A stretch of 64,000 bases of DNA, from contig NZ_BIFH01000020.1 in the NCBI RefSeq assembly GCF_003967355.1, forward strand, positions 62,001-126,000, in the 5' to 3' direction. The notes under the pieces were generated by a model. That model made no database searches. It saw nothing but the letters and a program-made list of their open reading frames with translations, and was not told where the DNA came from. Position numbers and translations under genes: made by a program. The DNA comes from Embleya hyalina. Its GTDB lineage: Bacteria; Actinomycetota; Actinomycetes; Streptomycetales; Streptomycetaceae. Positions 24,291 to 31,832 of this stretch are shown here, one piece after another. Every line of letters starts with the position of its first letter. Position 1 is the first letter of the stretch.

Positions 24291-26006
24291 TCAACCGCGG
24301 GTGAGCCTGCGCAGCAACATCGTCGAGGGCACCGGACGGGCACCCGCCTTGCGCACGCCCTCAGCCACCTCACGGTCGGTGGAGACCACCACGACCGGTC
24401 GGCCCGGCGGCTCGGCCCGGACCAGCCGGCGGATCAGCTCGTCGGCCGTCTCGCCCGGCTTGCTGAACATCACCCGCACCCCGCGCGCGGGAGCGAGCAG
24501 TACCGGCGCGTCCAGCTGCGCGCCGTCGAACACGCAGGTCACCTCGCAGCCGGTCTGCGCGGCGAGCCCGGTCAGCCCGCCGACCAGCCGGTCGCGCTGC
24601 TTGTTCAGCGCGAGCGTGGGATAGCCGGTCTTGGTCACGTTGTAGCCGTCGATGACCAGGTGCGCCTGGGGCAGCGCGAGCAGCTGGTCCAGCAGGGCCG
24701 GGTCGTCACCCTCCAGCGCGCGCTGTGCGATGTCCTTTATCCCGGACGCGCCCGGCACCACCGCGTCCACCATGTCGGCCGGCCTGATCCCGACCGGGGG
24801 CAGCGCCAGCTCGCGACGCAGGCCCTGGGCCGCCTCCAGGACGGTGTCCAGGAGCAGCCGGACCCGGGTGTCCTCCATGCTGCGTCCCTCGCGGGCCGCC
24901 CGGCGGCTGGCCTCCAGGGCCGATTCGACCTCGGCGACCCGGCCGCGCAGCCGGCGCGCCTCCTTCTCCGCGGCGGCGATCGCGGCCTGCGCCTCGACCC
25001 GCACCGCGTCCAGCTCGGAGCGGGCCCGGCGGGCCTCCTTCTCCTCGTGCTTGGCGCTGCCCTGCAGGCCGCGCACCTGACGGCGCAGGTGGTCGGCCTC
25101 CTTGCGGGCCGTCTCCAGCTCGGCGCGCAGCCGCTCGTGCTCGGTCTTCGAGGCCGCGCGCAGTACGCCGACCTCGTGCTCCAGGCGGGACAACGTCTCG
25201 GCGGCCTCGGCCTCGGCGCGGTCGGCGGCGGCCTCCTTGGCCGCGTCGCCGGCGGTCTCGATCAGCCGGACCCAGCCGCGCGGGCGCAGCAGGTAGGCGG
25301 CGGCGGCCACGTCGAGCGGGTCGGCCGCGGCGGGCACCTTGCCCGCTTCGAGCGCCTCGGAGATCTCCGGCAGACCCTTGCGGAAGCGCTCCGCTATGCG
25401 CTGGCGGAACACCGGATCGTTCTCCAGCGCGGCGGCCAGCGGCGTCGCGGCGAACTTGGCCCGGCGCTGATGGGTGAACCGGGCGAACCGGCGCAGCGGC
25501 CCCGGGACCTCGTCGGCGGTCATCGTGCCGAGCGCGTCGGCGGCCACCGAGATCACCCGAACCCGAACCGCCTCCGGCAACGGCCCGGTCAACACCTCGG
25601 GCTCGACGACCGGCGCCTCGGACGCACCCCGCCCCGTCTCGGGGTCGACGGCCGCCTCGACGCTCGCGGCCGCCTCGACGGCCCCGGCGGGAACGTCGCC
25701 GGCGGAATGCGTACCGGCCGGCGGCTCGGCGGCCCCGTGCGCCTCCGAGGCGACGGCGTGATGCACGGCCCCCTCGGACCGCGCGGACCGTAGCGAACCC
25801 GCCGCGGACTCGACGAGCCCGTTGGCCCCGGCCTGCCGACCCGGTTCGACGGGCTCCGCATCGGTCGCGGCGTCGGTCGCGGCATCCGGCGCCGCCGCGG
25901 TCCCGGACCGCGCGTCGAGGTCGGGCTCGGCGGCCGGCACCGCCTCGGCGGCGTCGGCGGCGTGCGCAGGCGTGACCTCGTCCGCGCGGGTATCCGGTCC
26001 GCTCAC
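24291..26006 (-). CDS. NYN (PIN-like) domain protein with coiled coil
   Basis: A 571-residue protein. Residues 1-140 are Ala/Glu/Pro-rich and probably disordered. Residues about 250-395 form a long charged coiled coil (EAEAAETLSRLEHEVGVLRA and so on). The C-terminal 170 residues are a YacP-like NYN domain: LVIDGYNVTKTGYPTL, CVFDGAQLD, RVMFSKPGETADELI and VVVSTDREV carry the clustered acidic residues of the PIN-like nuclease site. These proteins are predicted RNases or RNA-binding factors. GTG 26006 has GGAGGAG immediately upstream. The coiled coil implies oligomers. No experimental function is known to me. Confidence 0.85.
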   Translation of the reverse strand: MSGPDTRADEVTPAHAADAAEAVPAAEPDLDARSGTAAAPDAATDAATDAEPVEPGRQAGANGLVESAAGSLRSARSEGAVHHAVASEAHGAAEPPAGTHSAGDVPAGAVEAAASVEAAVDPETGRGASEAPVVEPEVLTGPLPEAVRVRVISVAADALGTMTADEVPGPLRRFARFTHQRRAKFAATPLAAALENDPVFRQRIAERFRKGLPEISEALEAGKVPAAADPLDVAAAAYLLRPRGWVRLIETAGDAAKEAAADRAEAEAAETLSRLEHEVGVLRAASKTEHERLRAELETARKEADHLRRQVRGLQGSAKHEEKEARRARSELDAVRVEAQAAIAAAEKEARRLRGRVAEVESALEASRRAAREGRSMEDTRVRLLLDTVLEAAQGLRRELALPPVGIRPADMVDAVVPGASGIKDIAQRALEGDDPALLDQLLALPQAHLVIDGYNVTKTGYPTLALNKQRDRLVGGLTGLAAQTGCEVTCVFDGAQLDAPVLLAPARGVRVMFSKPGETADELIRRLVRAEPPGRPVVVVSTDREVAEGVRKAGARPVPSTMLLRRLTRG

Positions 26007-26170
26007 TGCTCCTCCGGTCCTTCCCGTTCCCTCGAGGCCCCTCCCCGCGTCACCGTTGCCGGGACGCCGACGCCTTGATCATGGCGTGTTCCGCACCGCC
26101 GACGGTCGCGCCGGGCCGCCCCGATGCCGAAACGATGCACAGTCCCATTGTCCCCGGACGGTCACGGCGA

Positions 26171-26407
26171 TCAGGTCGCGTCGGGACGCGCCACCAGTTC
26201 GACGGAATCGGTCGCGTTGCACCAGCGGCAGCGCACCGACTCGATCTCGTCCGAGACGATCTCGCGCTCCTCGACCCGGGGGGCGCCCGCCAGGTCGAGG
26301 TGGGTGAACTCCACGGCCTTGGTGGTCCGCGTCACGTCGAACCGGGTCAGGTTGCCGCACAGCGTGCAACGCCACCGGGTGTCCTCGGTGGGGGCCTGGA
26401 TCGACAT
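26171..26407 (-). CDS. Small zinc-ribbon protein
   Basis: A 78-residue protein with two CxxC knuckles (RCTLCGN at about 13-19 and RCRWCNA at about 59-65), the arrangement of a zinc ribbon. The intervening strands suit a nucleic-acid or protein-binding ribbon. AAAGGAA lies five bases before ATG 26407. It diverges from the DnaQ-type exonuclease. Conserved in actinomycetes as far as I recall, function unknown. Confidence 0.78.
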   Translation of the reverse strand: MSIQAPTEDTRWRCTLCGNLTRFDVTRTTKAVEFTHLDLAGAPRVEEREIVSDEIESVRCRWCNATDSVELVARPDAT

Positions 26408-26523
26408 GCGTGTTCCTTTCCTGGTTCGGTCCGCGAAGCCTTACCCGTTCACCATCGGCCGCGTACACCCCATGATGCCGGGCTGCGAGAGGTACCTGGG
26501 CGCGGCCGTGTCGGGCCGGAAAC

Positions 26524-26537
26524 GTACCGTCCGGTAC
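26524..26537. promoter_or_regulatory. TetR-type palindrome in the zinc-ribbon/exonuclease divergent region
   Basis: GTACCG-TC-CGGTAC is a perfect inverted repeat within the 298-base divergent region 26408-26705. Its shape is typical of TetR-family operators. A near match is at 46097-46108. The remainder of the region has no gene with coding bias. Confidence 0.45.
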
Positions 26538-26705
26538 ATGAGCAGCACCGCGCACCGGGATTGCCGGTCACGAGGTTCGGCGGGTCAGGGCTTGCCGGCG
26601 GCCGACCCGCCGCGGCGTTCCCGCCCGCCGGACAGTATCGCCCCGGGCCACGAGTTGCGAACCATGCCCGGATCCCGAGCGATTCGTGACGAGGTGGAGC
26701 GACAG

Positions 26706-27302
26706 GTGTTCACGGTCGTCGATCTGGAGACCACGGGCCTGGATCCGCAGGAGGCCCGAATCACCGAGATCGCCGCCGTACGGGTGCGCGGGGCGGACCG
26801 CCTGGGCGAGTTCGCGACCCTGGTCGCGCCCGGGGTGCCGATCCCGGAATTCATCACCGACCTGACCGGGATATCCGACGATCTGGTGGCCGACGCGCCC
26901 CCGCTGCGTCTGGTGCTGCCGGCGTTCACCCACTTCGCCGAGGACGCCATCCTGGTCGCCCACAACGCCCCCTTCGACGTGGGCTTTCTGCGTACCGCGA
27001 GCATCGCGTGCGACCACGCCTGGCCCGACTTCCGGGTCGTCGACACCCTCGCCCTGGCCCGCGCGCTGCTGCCCGCCGGGACCCTGCCGAACCTGCGGTT
27101 GGGCACCCTCGCGCGCTACTTCGAGGCACCCACCGACCCGACCCACCGAGCGTTGGCCGACGCACGCGCGACGGCACACGTACTACGCGCGTTCATCGAT
27201 CGGATGCACGCGAGCGGCCGCCACGAACTGGCCGACCTCCTGGCCCTGGGCCGCCCTCCGACACCCGGGGTCCGCGAGCGCCAAACCACTCCGATCGGGT
27301 GA
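26706..27302 (+). CDS. DnaQ-like 3'-5' exonuclease (DEDDh)
   Basis: A 198-residue exonuclease of the DnaQ/epsilon fold. Motif I is VVDLETTGLDP (Asp and Glu), motif II LVAHNAPFDVGFL, and motif III HRALADARATAHVL with the DEDDh His and Asp. It is a stand-alone exonuclease, used in proofreading or repair rather than as the main epsilon subunit. I chose GTG 26706 because GGAG lies six bases upstream; ATG 26664 would add 14 residues with weaker codon bias and no ribosome site. The C-terminal tail is Pro/Arg-rich. Confidence 0.85.
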   Translation: MFTVVDLETTGLDPQEARITEIAAVRVRGADRLGEFATLVAPGVPIPEFITDLTGISDDLVADAPPLRLVLPAFTHFAEDAILVAHNAPFDVGFLRTASIACDHAWPDFRVVDTLALARALLPAGTLPNLRLGTLARYFEAPTDPTHRALADARATAHVLRAFIDRMHASGRHELADLLALGRPPTPGVRERQTTPIG

Positions 27303-27410
27303 CCCGCGACCCGGATTCGAGTACACATGGTTGCGCCGGCGATCCCGCACCGACGGGCGCGCGCCGACTAAGCTCGGGCACCTTGTCGTCGACAGCCGGA
27401 GGACTACCCC

Positions 27411-27689
27411 GTGATCACCGCGATCGTGCAGGTCAAGACGCGTGTGGACCAGACCCCGGAAATCGCGGAGGCGATCGCCGCGATCGAGGGTGTGAGCGAG
27501 GTCTACTCGGTGACCGGTGAATTCGACCTGATCGCCATGGTGCGCGTACGCGCCCACGACGACCTGGCCGACGTCATCCCCGGCCGCCTCAACAAGGTCC
27601 CGGGAGTAGAGGCCACCACCACCCACATCGCCTTCCGCACCTACTCCCAACACGACCTGGAAGCAGCCTTCGCCATCGGCCTCGAATAA
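27411..27689 (+). CDS. Lrp/AsnC ligand-binding (RAM) domain protein without DNA-binding domain
   Basis: A 92-residue stand-alone RAM domain: MITAIVQVKT, GVSEVYSVTGEFDLIAMV and IPGRLNKVPGVEATTTHIAF are the characteristic beta-alpha-beta segments that bind amino acids and build octamers. The N-terminal helix-turn-helix of full Lrp is missing, so it cannot bind DNA by itself and may modulate other Lrp proteins or an enzyme. GGAGGA is eight bases before GTG 27411. It converges with the class V aminotransferase gene; a hairpin follows the stop. Confidence 0.88.
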   Translation: MITAIVQVKTRVDQTPEIAEAIAAIEGVSEVYSVTGEFDLIAMVRVRAHDDLADVIPGRLNKVPGVEATTTHIAFRTYSQHDLEAAFAIGLE

Positions 27690-27695
27690 CCGGAG

Positions 27696-27722
27696 CCGGA
27701 CGAGCCCGAGGCCCGTCCGGCC
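27696..27722. terminator. Hairpin after the Lrp-domain gene
   Basis: GCCGGACGAGCC and GGCCCGTCCGGC pair across a CGA loop with one internal mismatch, seven bases after the stop. Confidence 0.65.
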
Positions 27723-27751
27723 CACCCCACCCAAACCCCGGCCAACCCACC

Positions 27752-27776
27752 AAGCCCGTCCGGCGTTCGAGGACGA
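27752..27776. repeat. Streptomyces-type intergenic repeat
   Basis: AAGCCCGTCCGGCGTTCGAG followed by GACGA matches, from memory, a short sequence found very often between genes in Streptomyces chromosomes (usual form GTCCGGCGTTTGAGGAC). It sits in the convergent gap 27690-27815. Confidence 0.6.
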
Positions 27777-27815
27777 CCCGCCCCGTCCGGGGCCGGGCGC
27801 GCGAACCCGCCCCCG

Positions 27816-29198
27816 TCACGCCACAGGCAACTCCGCGTCGGGAACGCACCGGCCCCCATCCACCGTGTAGCTCCACCGCGCGCCCCGCTCCACCACTTCC
27901 CGAACCGCCGCCGCGAAGCGGTCCAGGTGCTCGACGGGCGTCCCCAGACCGAAGCTGACCCGGATCGCGTTCAGGTTCTGCTGCCCCTCCGGCGCGTCCG
28001 GCGACCCACACTCGGTCGGCTGATCGGCCCGCCCGCCCAACAGGTGCCGCACCAGCGGGTGCGCGCAGAACAGCCCGTCCCGCACCCCGATCCCGTACTC
28101 CGCCGACAACACCGCCGCGAACCGCGAGCTGTTCCACCCCTCGACCACGAACGAGAGCACACCCACCCGCGCCGACTCGGGCCCGAACAGCTCCAGCGTC
28201 CGCACCTGGGGAATCTCCGCCAACCGCGCCCGCAACCGCGCCAACAACGCCTCCTCGCGCGCGACCAACGCCGCCGGCCCCGCCTCGGTGATCGCCCGGC
28301 ACGCGGACGCCAACGCGTAGGCGCCGATCACGTTCGGCGACCCCGCCTCGTGCCGGGCCGCGCCGCTCTGCCACTCGACGTGGTCGCGCGAGACCGCCTT
28401 GCTCGCCCCGCCGCCCGCCAGGTACGGCTCCGCCGCGTCCAGCCAGTCCCCGCGCCCCGCCAACACCCCCGAGCCGAACGGCGCGTACAGCTTGTGCGCC
28501 GACAGCGCGATCCAGTCCACGTCCAGGTCCGCGACCGACACCGGGTGGTGCGGCGCCAGTTGCGCCGCGTCCAGCACGATCCGCGCCCCGAACCGGTGCG
28601 CCACCTCGGCCAGTTCCGCCACCGGGAACAGCTCGCCGGTCACGTTCGAGGCACCGGTCACGCACACCAGCCGAGGCCCGTCACCGGAGCCTTCGAGCGC
28701 GGCCTCCAGCGCCGCGACCGCCTGCGCCGGCGAGGACGGCGCCGCCAACTGGGTCACCCCGGCGTGCCGACGCCACGGCAGCAGCGCCGCGTGGTGCTCG
28801 GTCTCGAACACGAACACCCGGGTGCCGCGCGGCAGTACGGAGGCGAGCAGGTTCAGCGAGTCGGTGGTGCCCCGGGTGAACAGCAGCGTGTCGTCGCCCC
28901 GCAGCCCGAGGAACTCCGCGACCGTGGCCCGGCTCTGCTCGTACAGATCGGTGGACAACTGCGACAGGTAGCCGGCGCCGCGATGCACGCTGCCGTAGTA
29001 CGGCAGATAGCCGGCCACGTCGTCCCACACCCGCTGCAGACACGGCGCGCTGGCCCCGTAGTCGAGCGCCGCGTACTCCACCTCACCTCCGGTGACCAGC
29101 GGAACGAGCACATCCCGCCCGACCACGGGCAGGGGGGCGGCGATGGCGACATCGGCGTCGAAGGCGGCGGAAGCGACGGAAGCGGTACGGGCGGTCAT
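27816..29198 (-). CDS. Class V aminotransferase family PLP enzyme under a SAM riboswitch
   Basis: A 460-residue fold-type I PLP enzyme related to cysteine desulfurases. The Schiff-base lysine is in WIALSAHKLYAPFGSG, PLP contacts are RGTTDSLN, the His in ETEHHAALLPW and the Asp in IVLDAAQLAPH. A cysteine is present in LFCAHPLVRHLL but not in the usual SSGSACxS desulfurase context, so desulfurase activity is uncertain. The start ATG 29198 has GAGGAG seven to eight bases upstream. A SAM riboswitch lies in its 500-base leader (29432-29552), which strongly suggests a role in methionine, cysteine or SAM metabolism. The exact reaction is not known. Confidence 0.85.
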   Translation of the reverse strand: MTARTASVASAAFDADVAIAAPLPVVGRDVLVPLVTGGEVEYAALDYGASAPCLQRVWDDVAGYLPYYGSVHRGAGYLSQLSTDLYEQSRATVAEFLGLRGDDTLLFTRGTTDSLNLLASVLPRGTRVFVFETEHHAALLPWRRHAGVTQLAAPSSPAQAVAALEAALEGSGDGPRLVCVTGASNVTGELFPVAELAEVAHRFGARIVLDAAQLAPHHPVSVADLDVDWIALSAHKLYAPFGSGVLAGRGDWLDAAEPYLAGGGASKAVSRDHVEWQSGAARHEAGSPNVIGAYALASACRAITEAGPAALVAREEALLARLRARLAEIPQVRTLELFGPESARVGVLSFVVEGWNSSRFAAVLSAEYGIGVRDGLFCAHPLVRHLLGGRADQPTECGSPDAPEGQQNLNAIRVSFGLGTPVEHLDRFAAAVREVVERGARWSYTVDGGRCVPDAELPVA

Positions 29199-29236
29199 GG
29201 CGAATCTCCTCGGCAGACGGGAACCGACCCGCGCAA

Positions 29237-29252
29237 TGTCGAGAAGTCGACA
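29237..29252 (-). promoter_or_regulatory. Small hairpin in the aminotransferase leader
   Basis: On the minus strand TGTCGA-CTTC-TCGACA is a perfect six-pair stem with a four-base loop, about 40 bases before the start codon. A second six-pair stem, ACGCGC...GCGCGT, is at about 29305-29325. Either could belong to the expression platform of the SAM riboswitch. Confidence 0.4.
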
Positions 29253-29431
29253 TCAAATCGGCGCAGGGTGATCCCCGGATGAAATGTGGTCTCGGAACAG
29301 CGACGCGCGACGATTCAGCGCGTACGGAATGGGCCGATCAGCCCGTTTCGAGAAAGAGATTTCACGCCATCACATGCTCCCCGGGTACAGGACCCGGTTC
29401 GCATGGGGCAATTGCCTGCCGTCACACCAGG

Positions 29432-29552
29432 GGTCCGCGCTTGCCGGGACGCCTGACGACGCCCGACCGTGTCATCACCCGGGGCACCCCACCGCGGAGC
29501 GAGGGTTGCCGGACAGCAAGCCGGGGCTTTCCACTGTCACTCGTGACCTGCG
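29432..29552 (-). promoter_or_regulatory. SAM riboswitch (actinobacterial SAM-IV type)
   Basis: Read on the minus strand, the conserved blocks occur in order: GGTCACGAGTGAC (P1 start), GTGGAAAGCCCCGGC, TTGCTGTCCGGCAACCCTC, CGCGGTGGGGTGCCCC, GGGTGATGAC (P1 close), and after a variable stem GGCAAGCGCGG. These match the SAM-binding core and the 3' pseudoknot element of SAM-IV riboswitches known from actinomycetes. It binds S-adenosylmethionine and should lower expression of the downstream aminotransferase gene when SAM is high. It lies 234 bases before the start codon. The assignment to SAM-IV rather than SAM-I is from memory of the consensus. Confidence 0.88.
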
Positions 29553-29651
29553 CAGAATTATTACCGCAGGAATCGCCGCGCGCAACGACCACCCCACCGG
29601 TTCCACATACTGGACACCGCTCGGACGCCCGACCGGGCCGAAACGCGACGA

Positions 29652-29683
29652 CGCCGGGCAGGCCGTCCCCGGCCCGCCCGGCG
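29652..29683 (-). terminator. Hairpin after trpD
   Basis: CGCCGGGCAGGCCG and CGGCCCGCCCGGCG pair with one mismatch around a TCCC loop, 18 bases downstream of the trpD stop and upstream of the riboswitch promoter region. Confidence 0.7.
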
Positions 29684-29700
29684 TACACGTGCGCCTCCGG

Positions 29701-30783
29701 CTACCCGCGCGCGAACGACCGCGTCACGCCGACCCACCGATCGAGCGCCGCCCGCGCCGCACCCGAGTCGATCGCCTCCGCCGCCCGCTCGATCCCGGCC
29801 GCCAACTGCTGCGTCAGCGACCCCTCTCCCGGGCCGAGCGCGGCCAGCGCCGCCGCCGAGTTCAACAACACCGCGTCGCGCACCGCGCCCTTCTCCCCCG
29901 CGAGCAGCTTCCGGGCCACCTCCGCGTTGAACATCGCGTCGCCGCCGCGCAGCGTCTCGATCCCGTTCAACGCGATGCCCAGGTCGCGCGGATCCACCCG
30001 GTCCTCGCGCACGTGCCCGTCCCGCACGATCCACACCTGGGACGTGGTGGTCACGGTCAACTCGTCCAACCCGTCGTCACCGCGGAAGACCAACGCGGTG
30101 GCCCCACGATCGGCCAGCACGCCGGCCACGATCGGCGCCATCCGCAGATCCGCGACCCCGATCGCGTGGTGCCGCACCCGGGCCGGATTGGTCAGCGGGC
30201 CCAGGAAGTTGAACGTGGTCGGCACCCCCAGCTCGCGCCGCGCCTGCGCGGCGTGCCGCAGCGACGGGTGGAAACGTTGCGCGAAACACAACGTGATGCC
30301 CGCCTCACCGGCCGTCCGGGCCACCTGCTCCGGGGTCAGATCCAGCACCACGCCGAGCGCTTCGAGCACGTCGGCCGCGCCGCTGGCGGACGACGCCGCC
30401 CGGTTGCCGTGCTTGACCACGGTCTCGCCCGCGCCCGCGACCACGATCGCGGACATGGTCGAGATGTTCACCGTACGGGCCAGGTCGCCGCCGGTACCGA
30501 CGATGTCCACCGTGCGGCCGGGCACCTCGATGGTCGACGCGTGCTCGTACATCGCCCGCACCAGACCCGAGACCTCGTCCACGGTCTCGCCCTTGGCCCG
30601 CAGCGCGATCACGAACCCGGCCACCTGCACCGGCGTGGCCTCGCCGGTCATGATGTGGTCCATCGCCCACGCCGTGGCATCCGCCGGCAGGTCGTCACCC
30701 CGCATGAGCGAGGCCAGGAGGTCGCGCCAGGAACGGGCCGCCGGGTTGCCGCCGCTCTGGTACGTAGAGGCCGAGGCGCCCAT
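29701..30783 (-). CDS. trpD: Anthranilate phosphoribosyltransferase
   Basis: Second enzyme of tryptophan synthesis; transfers phosphoribose from PRPP to anthranilate. The 360-residue protein shows the glycosyltransferase family 3 pattern: an N-terminal helical domain, the PRPP loop [15 protein letters not shown], the KHGNRAASS anthranilate/PRPP loop and the [10 protein letters not shown] segment. I chose ATG 30783 because GGGAG lies six bases upstream; ATG 30804 would add seven residues. It is not in a trp operon here; the anthranilate-synthase-like gene at the start of the window is 29 kb away. In Streptomyces, trpD is likewise found at this locus. Confidence 0.93.
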   Translation of the reverse strand: MGASASTYQSGGNPAARSWRDLLASLMRGDDLPADATAWAMDHIMTGEATPVQVAGFVIALRAKGETVDEVSGLVRAMYEHASTIEVPGRTVDIVGTGGDLARTVNISTMSAIVVAGAGETVVKHGNRAASSASGAADVLEALGVVLDLTPEQVARTAGEAGITLCFAQRFHPSLRHAAQARRELGVPTTFNFLGPLTNPARVRHHAIGVADLRMAPIVAGVLADRGATALVFRGDDGLDELTVTTTSQVWIVRDGHVREDRVDPRDLGIALNGIETLRGGDAMFNAEVARKLLAGEKGAVRDAVLLNSAAALAALGPGEGSLTQQLAAGIERAAEAIDSGAARAALDRWVGVTRSFARG

Positions 30784-30868
30784 GGTCCGCTCCCGCAGTG
30801 TCATCGGATAAGTCGGCGCCAGCGTACCGACCGGGGCCGCCGATACCCGACGGTCATCCGCGATGCGG

Positions 30869-31267
30869 TCAGGCCGGCTGACGTCCCGCGATCCGCCCGC
30901 GGATCAGGTCGGCCGCCGCCGAGGCGAGCGTGCGCGGGTCCAGCGGATGCGCGACCACCGCGTCGGCCCGGCACCAGGTGGCCAGCCACGCGTCCTGCGG
31001 GCGGCCGACCAGGGTGAGTACGGGCGGACAGTTGTAGATCTCGTCCTTGAGCTGCCGGCACACACCCATGCCGCCGGCGGGAGCGGTCTCCCCGTCCAGG
31101 ATCACGAGGTCCACGCCGCCCTTGTCCATCGCCTCGATCACGGCGGGTTCGGTGGCGCACTCCAGGTATTCCACGAACGGCACGTCGACGGCGGGCCTGC
31201 GCCCGAGCGCGAGGGTGACCTTCCGACGGGTGTTGCGGTCGTCGCTGTACACAAGGACGGTCATGGT
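30869..31267 (-). CDS. Receiver-like (response regulator) domain protein
   Basis: A 132-residue single-domain protein with a CheY-like fold. VYSDDRNTR carries the acidic pair, and [12 protein letters not shown] the putative phospho-acceptor Asp. The usual Thr/Ser and Lys positions are weak ([12 protein letters not shown], and HPLDP instead of KP), so phosphorylation may not follow the classic mode. There is no output domain. ATG 31267 gives MTVLVYSDD, the typical family start; ATG 31282 with AGGTGG upstream is an alternative. It is upstream of trpD on the same strand, 85 bases away. Role unknown. Confidence 0.72.
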   Translation of the reverse strand, partial: TMTVLVYSDDRNTRRKVTLALGRRPAVDVPFVEYLECATEPAVIEAMDKGGVDLVILDGETAPAGGMGVCRQLKDEIYNCPPVLTLVGRPQDAWLATWCRADAVVAHPLDPRTLASAAADLIRGRIAGRQPA

Positions 31268-31409
31268 CTCGCCGTGCGTCATGTCCACCTGCCTGAGTCC
31301 GGGTACGGGACGACAACTAGGATCCGCCCCGGATGTTAGCGCTTTTCCCCGCGGGAATGTGGGCCTCGTCACGCCCCGATCCCGACCCGACCACCCGGGT
31401 CCGCCCGGC

Positions 31410-31820
31410 TCACGCGCGAGCCAGCACCTCGTAGCCCTCGGCGTCCCCGCCCAACCGCTGCGCCAGTCCCGCCATCCGGGTGCGTTCGCGGGCCGGTTCG
31501 AGGCCGGTGAGCACCTGCTGTCGCGCGATCCGCACGCGCAGCGGCCGCTCGTCGGCCGCGACGACCGTGACCGCCCACCCGTCCGCCGCCAGGATCCGGG
31601 TCGCCTCCGCGACCGCGTCGTGATCCGGCAGGGTCACCAGGTGGCGCATCACGAACGGACCGGCCTCCACCGCCACTCCGGCCGCCCGCATCCGCGCGAC
31701 CACCGCCGAGTCGGCACGCGCCGGATCGAAGCAGGAGCCGACCACGACCAGCGTGCCGTCGTCGACGAGCGCGGGCACCGGCTCGGCGCGCCGCCGGCGG
31801 AGGAAACGTTCCAGGATCAT
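31410..31820 (-). CDS. Conserved hypothetical protein, possible RraB-like fold
   Basis: A 136-residue protein. The segment VEAGPFVMRHLVTLPDHDAV followed by GWAVTVVAADERPLRVR resembles a ferredoxin-like fold of the RraB (RNase E inhibitor) type, but this is a weak resemblance. ATG 31820 has no ribosome site; TAGCGT is six bases upstream, so it may be leaderless, with that box overlapping the end of ctaG. Otherwise it could be co-translated after ctaG, whose stop is nine bases upstream. Confidence 0.65.
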   Translation of the reverse strand: MILERFLRRRRAEPVPALVDDGTLVVVGSCFDPARADSAVVARMRAAGVAVEAGPFVMRHLVTLPDHDAVAEATRILAADGWAVTVVAADERPLRVRIARQQVLTGLEPARERTRMAGLAQRLGGDAEGYEVLARA

Positions 31821-31826
31821 GCCGCG

Positions 31827-31832
31827 ACGCTA
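31827..31832 (-). promoter_or_regulatory. -10 box of a possible leaderless promoter (RraB-like gene)
   Basis: TAGCGT on the minus strand is six bases before ATG 31820 and overlaps the stop of ctaG. Confidence 0.35.

Noticed and set aside
26124-26705. Upstream in-frame extension of the exonuclease gene
   Set aside because: The extension has poor codon bias, crosses the zinc-ribbon gene on the other strand and lacks a ribosome site.
27816-29198. Annotating the class V enzyme as a cysteine desulfurase
   Set aside because: The catalytic cysteine loop typical of IscS/SufS is not evident, so only the PLP family and the riboswitch-based pathway hint are reported.
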